64,000 nt of DNA from Dictyobacter aurantiacus (GTDB lineage: Bacteria > Chloroflexota > Ktedonobacteria > Ktedonobacterales > Ktedonobacteraceae): assembly GCF_003967515.1 (NCBI RefSeq), contig NZ_BIFQ01000001.1, positions 1,426,001-1,490,000 on the forward strand. The letters run 5' to 3'. The notes under the pieces are model-generated. The model did not search any database and had not been told where the DNA came from. It worked only from the letters and a program-made list of their open reading frames with translations. This document shows positions 52,298 to 61,386 of this stretch, piece by piece. Position 1 is the stretch's first letter; every line of letters begins with the position of its first letter. The position numbers and the translations under genes are program-made.

Positions 52298-53578
52298 ATG
52301 CTCAATTTGGCATCAGTCAAGGCAGTCAATAGCTCACGTTTTGCCCAGCGCTTCATCCGTCCGCGTTACGATTCCTATTGCTTCTCCAATCTTCCCGCGA
52401 CGATTCAGTTTCTGCTGACAGGAGAAGGGCAGAGCGCACTGCCCCTTGATGTCTTTGGCGACCTACCTACCCGTTACGATACGGTGGTGCTCTTCTTTAT
52501 CGATGCCTTTGGCTGGCGCTTCTTCGAAAAATACGTGGATAAATATGAGTTGCTGAAAACGTTTATGGCGGACGGTATGGTCTCAAAGATGACATCACAG
52601 TTTCCGTCGACGACGGCGGCTCACGTTACCTGCATCCATACCGGCCTCAACGTTGGTCAGAGCGGCGTCTATGAGTGGAACTATTATGAGCCCCTGGTCA
52701 ACGATATCATCTCGCCACTGACGTTTTCGTTCGCGGGCGATAAGCTAGCGCGCGATACCATCAAGAGCTCTGGCATCGCGCCAACGGCCTTCTTCCCGCG
52801 CCAAACCTTCTACCAGACACTGAAAGAGAAGGGCATTGATTCACATATCCTGCAGTACCAGGCCTATACCCCATCAACCTATTCAGATATCGTTTTTCGC
52901 GGGGCCGAGGTTCATCCATACAACCTGATATCCGACGCTTTTAGCAACCTGAGCGACATGCTCAAACGCCCACACAAGAATCCCAGCTACTACTTCCTCT
53001 ATTTCGATCGCATCGATACCACCTGTCACAATTACGGTCCTACATCCAAACAATTGGACGAGGCAATCGACCACTGCCTGAAGCAGATGAATGAGCTCTT
53101 CTTGCAGAGCACACGGCACAGCAGCGGCAAGACCCTGTTTATGATGACAGCAGACCATGGACAGGTAGAGGTCAGTCCGTACAACACCTATTACGTCAAT
53201 CAACAGATGCCGATTATCAATCGCTACCTCAAGACCAATAGTCGCGGCCACGTGCTGGCGCCGGCCGGCTCGGCGCGCGATATGTTCTTACATATAAAAG
53301 AGGAATACCTGGAGGTTGCGGTGAACGAGCTGCGGCAGAGGCTGACGAACAAGGCCGATGTCTATCTGACGCGAGATCTGCTGGCCCAGAACTTCTTTGG
53401 CCTGCAGAAGCCTTCGCGCACCTTCATGGATCGCGTGGGCAACGTGGTTATTCTCCCCTACAAACGTGAGACCGCCTGGTGGTATGAGGAGAACAAGTTC
53501 AGCATGCACTTCCTGGGCCATCACGGTGGCCTGACGCCCGAGGAGATGGAGATTCCACTAATGCTGATGGCGCTTTAA
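52298..53578 (+). CDS. Alkaline-phosphatase-superfamily phosphodiesterase/pyrophosphatase
   Basis: A 426-residue Type I phosphodiesterase/nucleotide-pyrophosphatase-like enzyme without a signal peptide. The metal and nucleophile sites are clear: Asp69 in LFFIDAFG, the Thr nucleophile in FPSTTAAHVT, then RIDTTCHNYGP, MTADHGQVEV and the C-terminal GHHGGLTPEEM. The substrate is unknown (a nucleotide, phospholipid or sugar phosphate). A preceding AGGAAG and a 3' hairpin at 53676 frame the gene; the downstream neighbour is on the other strand. Confidence 0.88.
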   Translation: MLNLASVKAVNSSRFAQRFIRPRYDSYCFSNLPATIQFLLTGEGQSALPLDVFGDLPTRYDTVVLFFIDAFGWRFFEKYVDKYELLKTFMADGMVSKMTSQFPSTTAAHVTCIHTGLNVGQSGVYEWNYYEPLVNDIISPLTFSFAGDKLARDTIKSSGIAPTAFFPRQTFYQTLKEKGIDSHILQYQAYTPSTYSDIVFRGAEVHPYNLISDAFSNLSDMLKRPHKNPSYYFLYFDRIDTTCHNYGPTSKQLDEAIDHCLKQMNELFLQSTRHSSGKTLFMMTADHGQVEVSPYNTYYVNQQMPIINRYLKTNSRGHVLAPAGSARDMFLHIKEEYLEVAVNELRQRLTNKADVYLTRDLLAQNFFGLQKPSRTFMDRVGNVVILPYKRETAWWYEENKFSMHFLGHHGGLTPEEMEIPLMLMAL

Positions 53579-53675
53579 CTAAGACTCTCCACATCGATTG
53601 TTACCATCTTATGTACATTTCCTTGGGCCGAGGAGGAAGCGCCCGCAAGGGGCGCACCTACGATGTTTATCTGGG

Positions 53676-53704
53676 AGGGAAGCGCCCGTGGGGGGCGCTT
53701 CCCT
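53676..53704. terminator. GC-rich hairpin between convergent genes
   Basis: AGGGAAGCGCCC (53676-53687) pairs exactly with GGGCGCTTCCCT (53693-53704). Six nt from the FtsX-like gene stop (minus strand). A related GCGCCCGCAAGGGGCGC unit precedes it at about 53639-53655, so this is a small cluster of REP-like sequences between convergent genes. Confidence 0.6.
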
Positions 53705-53709
53705 TGCGT

Positions 53710-56448
53710 TTATTCGTAGCGCAGGACCTCCAGGGGGCGCACGCGTACGGCGCTCCAGGCGACGCAGACGGCGATGAACATCGAGAGGACCACGGAACCC
53801 AGGACGAGCGCCAGCACGATGGTAGTGTCGACGACGAAGGTGGCGTTAAAGGCAAATTTGCCGAGCATCCAGGTGATAAGGGAGGCCAGGACCATAGCGA
53901 CCAGGGCACCCATGCCACCAACGAGACCATTTTCTAGCATGACCTCGCCCAGGATAGTGCGGCTGGTATAGCCGACCGATTTGAGGATGCCCAGTTCGCG
54001 CCTCCGCTCCAGCATGGCCAGAGCCACGGCATTGGCGATGATGATGATGCCCGCCAGCAATGTCAGCGAGGCGATCGTGGTCAGGGTCAGCAGAATATCG
54101 TTGAGCAGCTGGTTGATAAAATCGGTCAGGCTGGCCAGGTTGAGCAAGAAGGCCTTGGGGACCGTCTGCCCGATCAGGTCGACCGCGCTATTCAGCTTGT
54201 TGGGATCGATCTTCATGTAGAAGACGGTTTGATCAAATCCGGATGGGGTCAGGGCTTTGACCGTGTCGGTGGTGCCCAGGATCGGCTCGAAGTTGGCACC
54301 CAGCGTCTTCTGATCGTAGAAGCCTACCACGGTAACGGTCTTAGTGCTGACCTGGTCAACCCCGACCAGGGTAATCTTGTCGCCAACCTTAAGCTTTACG
54401 CCGTTTAAGCGGGAGAGTGACGAGCGAACCAGCACGTTATTGGTACCCGCGTCATTGAGGCTCAGGTTGCGTCCCGTCGTAATATCGATAAAGTTGAGCG
54501 AGGGCAGCTGATTGTTGCCGACGTTGTACCCCTCGACGCCATTGGTGAGCGAGAGCAGCTGGCGACGCGCCTGCGTTCCACTGGAACCAGTGACAAACGA
54601 GGCGAACGGCTTGCCATTGATGGTCGCCGGAACCGTCGAGGCCAGCGTATGCTCCTGATATGTGCTCAGTCCGTTCAAGCGCGGCAGAACTCCATTGAGC
54701 TTCTGGGTATCATCGTTTGAAGTAATGGCATAGACGTTATAGTTCAGCGTATGGGCGATCACCTCGTTGACCTGCGTGCGCAGATTCTGTCCCAGTGCCA
54801 GGATCAGGCCGATAGTGAAGATGCCCACGAACAGGGCGACCATGGTGGTGGTAGTGCGCGCCCGCTGGCGACCAAGGTTGCGCAGAGCCATCTTGGTCGA
54901 AGCCTTCAGGGTGCGCGGGACGAACATGATCAGGAAGCCGAGCAGCGCGAAGCCCATGAATATCAGGCCATAGGGTGGCGCGACGCGATAGAGTCCGTAG
55001 GCGATGGCACCCACAGCCAGCACCAGCAGGATCTGCCAGAAGCTGAAGCGCTCCGGCACCGGCAGGCGGCTAACCAGCACGATCATCAGGCTCAAGACCA
55101 GGCTGAGCAGACCCAGGAAGATGAAGATGCCATAGACCGAGATCGCTCCCAGGCGCACATCGCCGTTGAGGATCACGATTGAAAGGATGCAGAACAGAAC
55201 TGAGAGCACGAGTAGCAGAATGACGGTCAGAGCCTTGCTACCCACGCCGCGCCCCTCGGGCATTTCACGAATCACGTTCAGGGGACGAATATTGGCGGCC
55301 TGTACGATCGGCAACAGGCCAAAGATGAGGGAGGTCGATACGCCGATCACCACGCCCCCGATGATTGTAAACCAGTCCAGCACAAAAGGCACATTCAGAC
55401 CAAAGTTCTGCTCGACAAAGTTGCGCACCAGGTAGCTGATGCCGGTGGCCGCAGCGGCTCCCAGCAATCCGCCAACCAGACCCAGCAGGGCCGCCTCCAA
55501 TCCAAATAACAGATAGAGGTCCAGACGGCGATAGCCAGTCGTTTTGAGCATGGCGATCTCGGTACGCCGACGAGAGAGCAAGACCTGCATGGTATTGACG
55601 ATACCGACACCACCGATCAGCAGAGCCAGTAGTCCGGCGATCTCCAGAAACTTACGAATATTATCGATGATCGTCTGCTGCTGCTTCAGTACATCGGCCG
55701 CCGTCTGCGTGGTCGCGATCGGGAACTGCTGCTGAATCTTCTTGACGGCGGGGTCAATCTTGGACTGCTCGGCCGTCACATCGACGGTATCGTAGGTCAC
55801 AGGAGATTTAGGGGCGGCAGCGGTATAATCGCTCTGCGAGACCAGGACCACGCTGCCCGACTGGGCCAGCACCCCGGTCTCGGAGGCGATTCCCACGATC
55901 TTCGCGTGGATCACGCGTCCGGCCTGTCCTCGGCTGCCGCCACCCACGGTGATGTCCAGCTTATCACCCAGCTTACCTTTAAATTGATCGATGAAGGGCT
56001 GCGTCACCACCACGCCGTTATTCTTTAACAGGCTATCCAGACTGCCATGGGCGGGACTGGTAAAGGTGGGCGGCGTGACGGTCGCGGCCGGATAGTGCGC
56101 AGGATCAACGACGCGAATGCTAAACGTCTGGCGCTTCGAAGCCTGAGCGCCCGCGGAACCCAGCGAGGTAATCACCGGCGTATAATCGGTGATCGAGCCA
56201 TCCTTTTTCCAGCTGTCGAAATGCTTCAGATCGTTCTGGCTGAAAGGCTGCTGCGAGCGAATAGCGATATCGCCTCCATTGGCGTCGCGCACATTGCCGG
56301 TGAAGGCATTGTTGATCATGATGCCGACCAACTGCAGCGCCACGATCGCCATCACGCCCACGGCCACGCAGAAGATAGCCAGCAGTGTACGCTGTCCACC
56401 GCGAAAGAGGGAGCGCGAGGTATAGTTGAAGTACATCGAGGCTTTCAT
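53710..56448 (-). CDS. FtsX/MacB-like ABC transporter permease
   Basis: A 912-residue permease made of two homologous FtsX units: an N-terminal helix (about 15-45), a large extracellular MacB_PCD domain (about 45-265), three helices (about 275-395), a central membrane block (about 405-525), a second extracellular domain (about 560-745) and the last three helices (about 770-895). Likely exports a lipid-linked or peptide substrate, as in the MacB/LolE-like group. It shares one base with the stop of the ATPase gene, so the two are translationally coupled. Confidence 0.9.
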   Translation of the reverse strand: MKASMYFNYTSRSLFRGGQRTLLAIFCVAVGVMAIVALQLVGIMINNAFTGNVRDANGGDIAIRSQQPFSQNDLKHFDSWKKDGSITDYTPVITSLGSAGAQASKRQTFSIRVVDPAHYPAATVTPPTFTSPAHGSLDSLLKNNGVVVTQPFIDQFKGKLGDKLDITVGGGSRGQAGRVIHAKIVGIASETGVLAQSGSVVLVSQSDYTAAAPKSPVTYDTVDVTAEQSKIDPAVKKIQQQFPIATTQTAADVLKQQQTIIDNIRKFLEIAGLLALLIGGVGIVNTMQVLLSRRRTEIAMLKTTGYRRLDLYLLFGLEAALLGLVGGLLGAAAATGISYLVRNFVEQNFGLNVPFVLDWFTIIGGVVIGVSTSLIFGLLPIVQAANIRPLNVIREMPEGRGVGSKALTVILLLVLSVLFCILSIVILNGDVRLGAISVYGIFIFLGLLSLVLSLMIVLVSRLPVPERFSFWQILLVLAVGAIAYGLYRVAPPYGLIFMGFALLGFLIMFVPRTLKASTKMALRNLGRQRARTTTTMVALFVGIFTIGLILALGQNLRTQVNEVIAHTLNYNVYAITSNDDTQKLNGVLPRLNGLSTYQEHTLASTVPATINGKPFASFVTGSSGTQARRQLLSLTNGVEGYNVGNNQLPSLNFIDITTGRNLSLNDAGTNNVLVRSSLSRLNGVKLKVGDKITLVGVDQVSTKTVTVVGFYDQKTLGANFEPILGTTDTVKALTPSGFDQTVFYMKIDPNKLNSAVDLIGQTVPKAFLLNLASLTDFINQLLNDILLTLTTIASLTLLAGIIIIANAVALAMLERRRELGILKSVGYTSRTILGEVMLENGLVGGMGALVAMVLASLITWMLGKFAFNATFVVDTTIVLALVLGSVVLSMFIAVCVAWSAVRVRPLEVLRYE

Positions 56449-57209
56449 TATTGGGTGATTCTCCCGCCGGTGGTATCCAGATCCCCGATCAATCCATCCA
56501 CGATGCGGATCGCGTGATCGGCGTGGCCAGCCACCGTTGGATCGTGGGTGGCGATGATAAAGGTCTTACCCGTCTTCGCGCGCAGATCAGCGATCAGCTT
56601 CAGGACGTTCTCGCCGTTGCGCGCATCCAGGTTGCCGGTCGGCTCATCGGCGATCACGATAGCGGGATCGGTCGAGAGGGCACGGGCGATGGCGACGCGC
56701 TGCTGCTCACCACCTGAAAGCTGGCTGGGACGATGGCCCAGGCGATGGGAGAGTCCTACCAGTTCCAGCAGTTCCCTGGCGCGAGCGGAGGGCGATCCTT
56801 TATGCTTGCCCACGTACAGCGGCACCTCGACATTCTCCTGCGCCGTCAGGGTAGGAATCAGATTAAAGGCCTGAAAGACCATCCCGATCTTCTGATTGCG
56901 TACCGCCGCCAGCTTCCCCTCGCTCATGCGGGCGATATCGATGCCATCCACCAGCACCTGTCCACTGCTCGGATTATCCAGACCAGCAATAATGCCCAGC
57001 AGGGTACTCTTACCCGAGCCAGAAGGACCAACGATTGAGACAAACTCACCGCTCAGAATCTGAAAACTAATGCCTTTAAGGATATCTATGCGTTCGCGCC
57101 CCAGAGGGAGACTTTTCTTAATGTCCCGCACATCCATCACAACTTTAGGTGGCTCGGAAACGGCTGCTTTGGTAGCATCCGTTGCATGCTGCGTCACTAT
57201 TTCGTCCAT
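56448..57209 (-). CDS. ABC transporter ATPase (MacB/LolD type)
   Basis: A 253-residue ATPase partner of the FtsX-like permease. Walker A is GPSGSGKSTLLG, the signature LSGGEQQRVAIARAL, Walker B IVIADEPTGNLD, and the switch His lies in FIIATHDPTV. The ATG at 57209 follows AAAGGAG at a spacing of 12; the frame is open to 57293, but the extra residues have no ribosome site. Its stop overlaps the permease start in TAATG. Expression is likely from the AT-rich region upstream. Confidence 0.92.
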   Translation of the reverse strand: MDEIVTQHATDATKAAVSEPPKVVMDVRDIKKSLPLGRERIDILKGISFQILSGEFVSIVGPSGSGKSTLLGIIAGLDNPSSGQVLVDGIDIARMSEGKLAAVRNQKIGMVFQAFNLIPTLTAQENVEVPLYVGKHKGSPSARARELLELVGLSHRLGHRPSQLSGGEQQRVAIARALSTDPAIVIADEPTGNLDARNGENVLKLIADLRAKTGKTFIIATHDPTVAGHADHAIRIVDGLIGDLDTTGGRITQ

Positions 57210-57533
57210 GGAAGCATCCGCTCCTTTTATAACCATATTCAAATGTATATAATAAAGCAATATGAATAAAGACGATATATCTTTTCTATACAAGTGACAC
57301 TAGAGCCCACAGATTCGGGTCAGGGAGCATGCACTTGTTTCGGGGGTAGTCAACTCTGAGTACCACTGCGTAGCATAGCACGTATCACGTGAGAAGAATA
57401 GATTTCTGCCCCTGGCATGCTGGCCAGAAAAATCTTCACCCTCACGCGACTGATGCCTTTCTTACAGAGATACGAAGCAGGGTAGTTTTAGGTTCTATAT
57501 CGGTGTGATTGTGTGTCTTACTTTTGTCGCCCT
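57210..57533. other. 324-nt intergenic region
   Basis: It lies upstream of the ABC ATPase gene and downstream of the sigma-factor gene (both minus strand). The AT-rich part (57220-57290) probably holds the ATPase promoter. No gene or further structure is seen until the composite repeat at 57534. Confidence 0.4.
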
Positions 57534-57639
57534 GGGGGCACGTGATAGCCCCCGCACTCGCGTCCGCTACGCGGCCGCGCTGGTTTTTTAAGTTGGTACA
57601 GCGCGTGCGCTATCCGCGCACGCGCTGTACCAACTTAAA
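57534..57639. repeat. Composite repeat: conserved head plus 23-bp palindrome stem
   Basis: The head (57534-57583) shares GCGTCCGCTACGCGGCCGC and a GGGGGC/GCCCCC hairpin with the copies at 3173 and 39928. The stem (arms 57587-57610 and 57616-57639) is perfect but its sequence is unrelated to the other two. It ends 2 nt from the sigma-factor stop codon. Confidence 0.75.
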
Positions 57640-57641
57640 TG

Positions 57642-58208
57642 TTATGGATGCGTACGCGATGTACCAATATAAAAACTATGGCTACCATGGGACGTTGAAG
57701 CTTTAGGAGCGGACAGCTTGCGTGGATGGTTGCCGGCAAGTACCTGCGCGATCTCTTTCCAACCCGGGCCAGCATAGAAACGTAATGATATAGTACTCCG
57801 GTACTCTTCTGCTATGGTGTCCAGAGCAAGAGAAATAATTTGCCCCTGCTCATCAGAAAGTGCGGCATCTTCGGGTCCTGGAGCCGGATCATACACTGTG
57901 AGTAGAATCTCATCCGTGGCATCCGCCCCGTGTTTGACCTGCGCAGACTTAAAATAATCGCGTATAATGTTTGTAGCTATAGTATAGAGCCATGGCTTAA
58001 AGGGGTGGCCGGTCTGATATCCACCGCGTTGCAACATGCGTAAAAATGTTTCTTGTACGGCGTCTTCAGCAAGTTGTCGGTCGCCGTGAACGAGGCGATA
58101 GAGATAGCCGAGCAGCGGCCCATAGTGCCGCTTGATCAGTATATTAAGGGCACCCTGATCGCCTGCCAGCGCATCCGACATCAGTTGCTCATCACGTAGC
58201 GCTTCCAC
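57642..58208 (-). CDS. ECF-family RNA polymerase sigma factor, region 4 apparently frameshifted
   Basis: A 188-residue sigma-70 family regulator. Region 2 is intact (GYLYRLVHGDRQLAEDAVQE, then PFKPWLYTIATNIIRDYF). Region 4 begins normally (IAEEYRSTISLRFYAGPGWK, then EIAQVLAGN), but the -35 recognition helix that should read like GTVKSRLxRALK is absent; the text becomes HPRKLSAPKASTSHG. In the +1 frame after GGC (near 57735) one reads TIHASCPLLKLQR, which fits the missing helix weakly, so a single-base frameshift is likely. GTG start; no anti-sigma gene is adjacent. It may be non-functional. Confidence 0.75.
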   Translation of the reverse strand: MEALRDEQLMSDALAGDQGALNILIKRHYGPLLGYLYRLVHGDRQLAEDAVQETFLRMLQRGGYQTGHPFKPWLYTIATNIIRDYFKSAQVKHGADATDEILLTVYDPAPGPEDAALSDEQGQIISLALDTIAEEYRSTISLRFYAGPGWKEIAQVLAGNHPRKLSAPKASTSHGSHSFYIGTSRTHP

Positions 58209-58512
58209 AATACTCTTTCTTCTGTATAATACAAATAGAGTTCACATACATAGTGACTACGACACACGCGCCTTAAAGGTTCGCTAATGTCCACAAAACC
58301 TGTCCAAAAAGCCATCATATGCAGGTATAAATAAATGAACAGGATATGCAACAGTGGTCAACTATGCTATACTGCACAAAAATAGTGTGGCGCATACCGT
58401 GTTCCTACCCAGAAACGCTCTAATTGATGCGCCTGATGGGAAGAAAATGGGGGCGCTGCCAGGGCGCTCCTAGCCAAGATTTCGAACTAACCCAGTTGAG
58501 AGGATTTTATTT
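58209..58512. other. 304-nt divergent promoter region
   Basis: It separates the sigma-factor gene (minus) from secD (plus). A TATACT hexamer at 58368-58373 could be the secD -10 box, although the -35 is poor. A long leader of about 130 nt would follow before the secD start. Confidence 0.4.
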
Positions 58513-59907
58513 ATGCGGCGAGGAACATTACTACTCCTCTTCTTAATTATTCTGTTAGCCGCGGGCGCATCATTTGTCGTCTTCTGGCCCCATGTCGACA
58601 GTGGTAAGCCCCTTTACGGCGTCAACAATCCGTTCACGACAGTACTCGGCCTGGACCTGCAGGGTGGTGTGCGTGTCCAGCTTGAGCCCAAGCCAGGCCA
58701 GGCTAACATCAACCACGACAATATGGAGGTCACACGCCAGTTGATCGAGACCCGTGTCAATAGTGGTCTTGGCGTTAAAGAGCCCAGCGTGCGCCTGCAA
58801 GAGGGCGCCGGCGCCTCCAGCATTGTAGTCGAGCTGCCTAATTTTAGTGGTAACCAGCAGGATGCGCTCAATACGCTGCTGAAAACTGGTAAGCTGGAGT
58901 TCTGGGACACCGGCACCAGCGGTGGACTGCAGCAGGGAGCACCATTTGATCCCAGCCAGTATACCCAGTACAATCCCGGCGGCAAGCCATTGTTCACCGG
59001 TAATGATCTGGACCCCAATAGCCTGAGCGTAGGTCAGGATCCGCAGACCAATGCCTTCCTGATCAACTTCCAGATGAAGAACAACGGTGCCTCGACACGC
59101 TTTGGTACCTTCACCGCCAACAACGTCGGCCACTATCTGACCGTGACACTGGACCGCCAGGTCGTAACGTCGCCTGTGATCAATAGCGCCATCACCGGTC
59201 CTGGTACCATCCAGGGTAAATTCACCCAGACCGAAGCGCAACAGACCGTCAATATCCTGAAGGTCGGCGCGCTGCCTGTGGCCCTGCAGCAGACCAGTTC
59301 AGAGCAGATCAGCGGTACCCTGGGTGCCGAGACTATTACCCACAGCATTCTGGCCGGCATCATCGGCCTGAGCATCGTCGCCCTGTTTATGCTGCTCTAC
59401 TATCGTCTGCCCGGCTTCCTGGCCGACGTCGCCCTGGTACTCTACGCCGTTATCACCTTCGCCATCTTTAAGATGATCGGCGTCACCATGTCCCTGGCCG
59501 GTATCGCCGGTTTCATTCTGTCAATTGGTATGGCGGTAGACGCCAACGTGCTGATCTTTGAACGCGTGAAGGAAGAGCTACGCGCTGGCCGCCTGCTGGC
59601 CTCGGCCATCGAGATCGGCTGGAAGCGCGCCTGGCCTTCGATCCGCGACTCAAACATCTCGACAATGATCACCTGCGCGGTCCTGTACGCCTTTGGTAGC
59701 AACTTTGGCGCCACCATCATCGTTGGTTTCGCCACCACCCTGTTCCTGGGCGTTGTCATTAGTATGTTTACCGCCGTGGTCGTCACTCGCACGTTCTTGA
59801 ACCTGCTTGTGCCAACTGGCGTCATCAATCACCCTGCACTGTTCGGATTACCTGCCGATGTACGGCCCAGCGTAAAAGTTGCGGCTCGGCGCAATAGCAC
59901 GGTGTAG
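58513..59907 (+). CDS. secD: Protein translocase subunit SecD
   Basis: A 464-residue integral membrane protein that, with SecF, uses the proton gradient to help SecYEG move proteins outwards. The LGLDLQGGVRVQLEP P1 motif, the extracellular P1 domain (about 40-275), then five further helices (SIVALFMLLYYRLPGFLADV, and SIGMAVDANVLIFERVKEEL) match the SecD family. Start ATG with GAGAGG upstream. It is followed 11 nt later by secF. Confidence 0.95.
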   Translation: MRRGTLLLLFLIILLAAGASFVVFWPHVDSGKPLYGVNNPFTTVLGLDLQGGVRVQLEPKPGQANINHDNMEVTRQLIETRVNSGLGVKEPSVRLQEGAGASSIVVELPNFSGNQQDALNTLLKTGKLEFWDTGTSGGLQQGAPFDPSQYTQYNPGGKPLFTGNDLDPNSLSVGQDPQTNAFLINFQMKNNGASTRFGTFTANNVGHYLTVTLDRQVVTSPVINSAITGPGTIQGKFTQTEAQQTVNILKVGALPVALQQTSSEQISGTLGAETITHSILAGIIGLSIVALFMLLYYRLPGFLADVALVLYAVITFAIFKMIGVTMSLAGIAGFILSIGMAVDANVLIFERVKEELRAGRLLASAIEIGWKRAWPSIRDSNISTMITCAVLYAFGSNFGATIIVGFATTLFLGVVISMFTAVVVTRTFLNLLVPTGVINHPALFGLPADVRPSVKVAARRNSTV

Positions 59908-59918
59908 AGGAGGCTGCA

Positions 59919-61283
59919 GTGTTAAACCTAGTCAAATATCGCAAACTGTTTCTGCTAATCTCGCTGATCGTGATCATCCCGGGAACGATCTCGCTGCTCA
60001 TCTTCGGTCTGAATGTGGGTATCGATTTCGCGGGTGGCACCAACATTACGCTACGGCCCCAACATACCATTGCGGATGCCGATACGGTCAGAAATCTACT
60101 CGCTCCCTTCAAGCTGGAGAGTGAGCAGATCGTCCTGGGTAAAGATACCAAAGGCGCGACCAACGCCGCCTGGATCCGCTTTGATGGCCAGGTCGACAAG
60201 TCTGTTACCGATAACGTCCAGAAAACACTGGACAAGAAATACAATCAGGCTCTGGGTTATGATACGGCAACAATGTCTGGTAGTAAGCCCTATACCCTGG
60301 TAACCGTAACCAAGTTTACCAGCACCCCCAAAGCCGATGATATCAAGGCGGCTCTGAGTAATCTATCGACGACCAGCAGTACGCCCACCGTTGGCAGCGC
60401 CACACCCACGGCAACCCCAACCGCGAGCGCCAAGAGTACCCCAACCGCGACCAACACGCAGAATGGGAGCGCCACAACCACTCCTGTGAAGATCGCGGAT
60501 GTGCAGACCGGTGATAGCGCCCAGACCATCAATATCCTGACCAAGACCTCAATTTCCCCGGTTTCCAGCGTGACACCAGCCGCCATCCAGAGCGCCTTCC
60601 TGCAGCATGGTGGCCCCTACTTCATGGTCCAGAGCAACGCACAGGTCGGCCCTTCGGTCGCCGGGCGTACGGTCACGATGGCTATCCTGGCCGTGATAGC
60701 AGCTTCGCTCCTGATCCTGTTGTACGTCTGGTTCTCGTTCCGCAAGGTGCCGAAAGCGCTGCGCTATGGCGTCTGCGCCATCGTGGCCTTGCTGCACGAC
60801 GCCCTGGTCGTACTGGGTATCTTCTCGATCCTGGGCAAGTTCTTCGGCATGCAGATCGACTCATTGTTCATCACCGCCCTGCTAACTGTAATTGGTTTCT
60901 CGGTCCACGACACCATCGTGGTGTTTGACCGCGTGCGTGAGAACATGCAGCGCCGCACCGTCGAGACCTTCGAGGAGGTCGTCAATGCCAGCCTGGTCCA
61001 GACCCTGGCCCGCTCATTGAACACCTCGTTGACCGTGCTCTTTACCCTGTTGACGCTGACGCTCTTCACCGGTATCGGCACCGACATCCATACCTTTACC
61101 CTGGCCCTGCTGATCGGTATCTTCAGCGGTACCTACTCCTCCATCTTCAATGCCAGCATGATGCTGGTCATCTGGGAGAAGGGCGAGCTGGGTATGAAGT
61201 ACCTGCAAGGCAAGCGCGACGAGAAACCATACGCCCGCAAGCGCGACCGCGAGGTGCGTGAGCTGGCGGAGACCCGTAGCTAA
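59919..61283 (+). CDS. secF: Protein translocase subunit SecF with Thr/Pro-rich insert
   Basis: A 454-residue partner of SecD with six helices and the family motifs NVGIDFAGGTNITLR, ALLTVIGFSVHDTIVVFDRV and the C-terminal LALLIGIFSGTYSSIFNAS. It is longer than usual because a low-complexity Ser/Thr/Pro/Ala stretch (about residues 148-190) sits in the extracellular P1-like loop. Its start is a GTG at 59919 with a strong AGAGGAGG. Co-transcribed with secD and closed by a U-tract terminator. Confidence 0.95.
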   Translation: MLNLVKYRKLFLLISLIVIIPGTISLLIFGLNVGIDFAGGTNITLRPQHTIADADTVRNLLAPFKLESEQIVLGKDTKGATNAAWIRFDGQVDKSVTDNVQKTLDKKYNQALGYDTATMSGSKPYTLVTVTKFTSTPKADDIKAALSNLSTTSSTPTVGSATPTATPTASAKSTPTATNTQNGSATTTPVKIADVQTGDSAQTINILTKTSISPVSSVTPAAIQSAFLQHGGPYFMVQSNAQVGPSVAGRTVTMAILAVIAASLLILLYVWFSFRKVPKALRYGVCAIVALLHDALVVLGIFSILGKFFGMQIDSLFITALLTVIGFSVHDTIVVFDRVRENMQRRTVETFEEVVNASLVQTLARSLNTSLTVLFTLLTLTLFTGIGTDIHTFTLALLIGIFSGTYSSIFNASMMLVIWEKGELGMKYLQGKRDEKPYARKRDREVRELAETRS

Positions 61284-61307
61284 CCTCCTCTCACCTAGAT
61301 AGGCCAG

Positions 61308-61367
61308 AGAGCCGTTTGACAGCATTGATCCTTACGATGGACAATGAAGTCAAACGGCTCTTTTTTT
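61308..61367 (+). terminator. Rho-independent terminator of secDF
   Basis: AGAGCCGTTTGAC (61308-61320) pairs with GTCAAACGGCTCT (61349-61361) over 13 bp around a 28-nt loop, and seven Ts follow (61361-61367). A conventional terminator, unlike the U-free palindromes elsewhere in the window. Confidence 0.85.
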
Positions 61368-61386
61368 ATGTAGAGAAGGATGGAGT

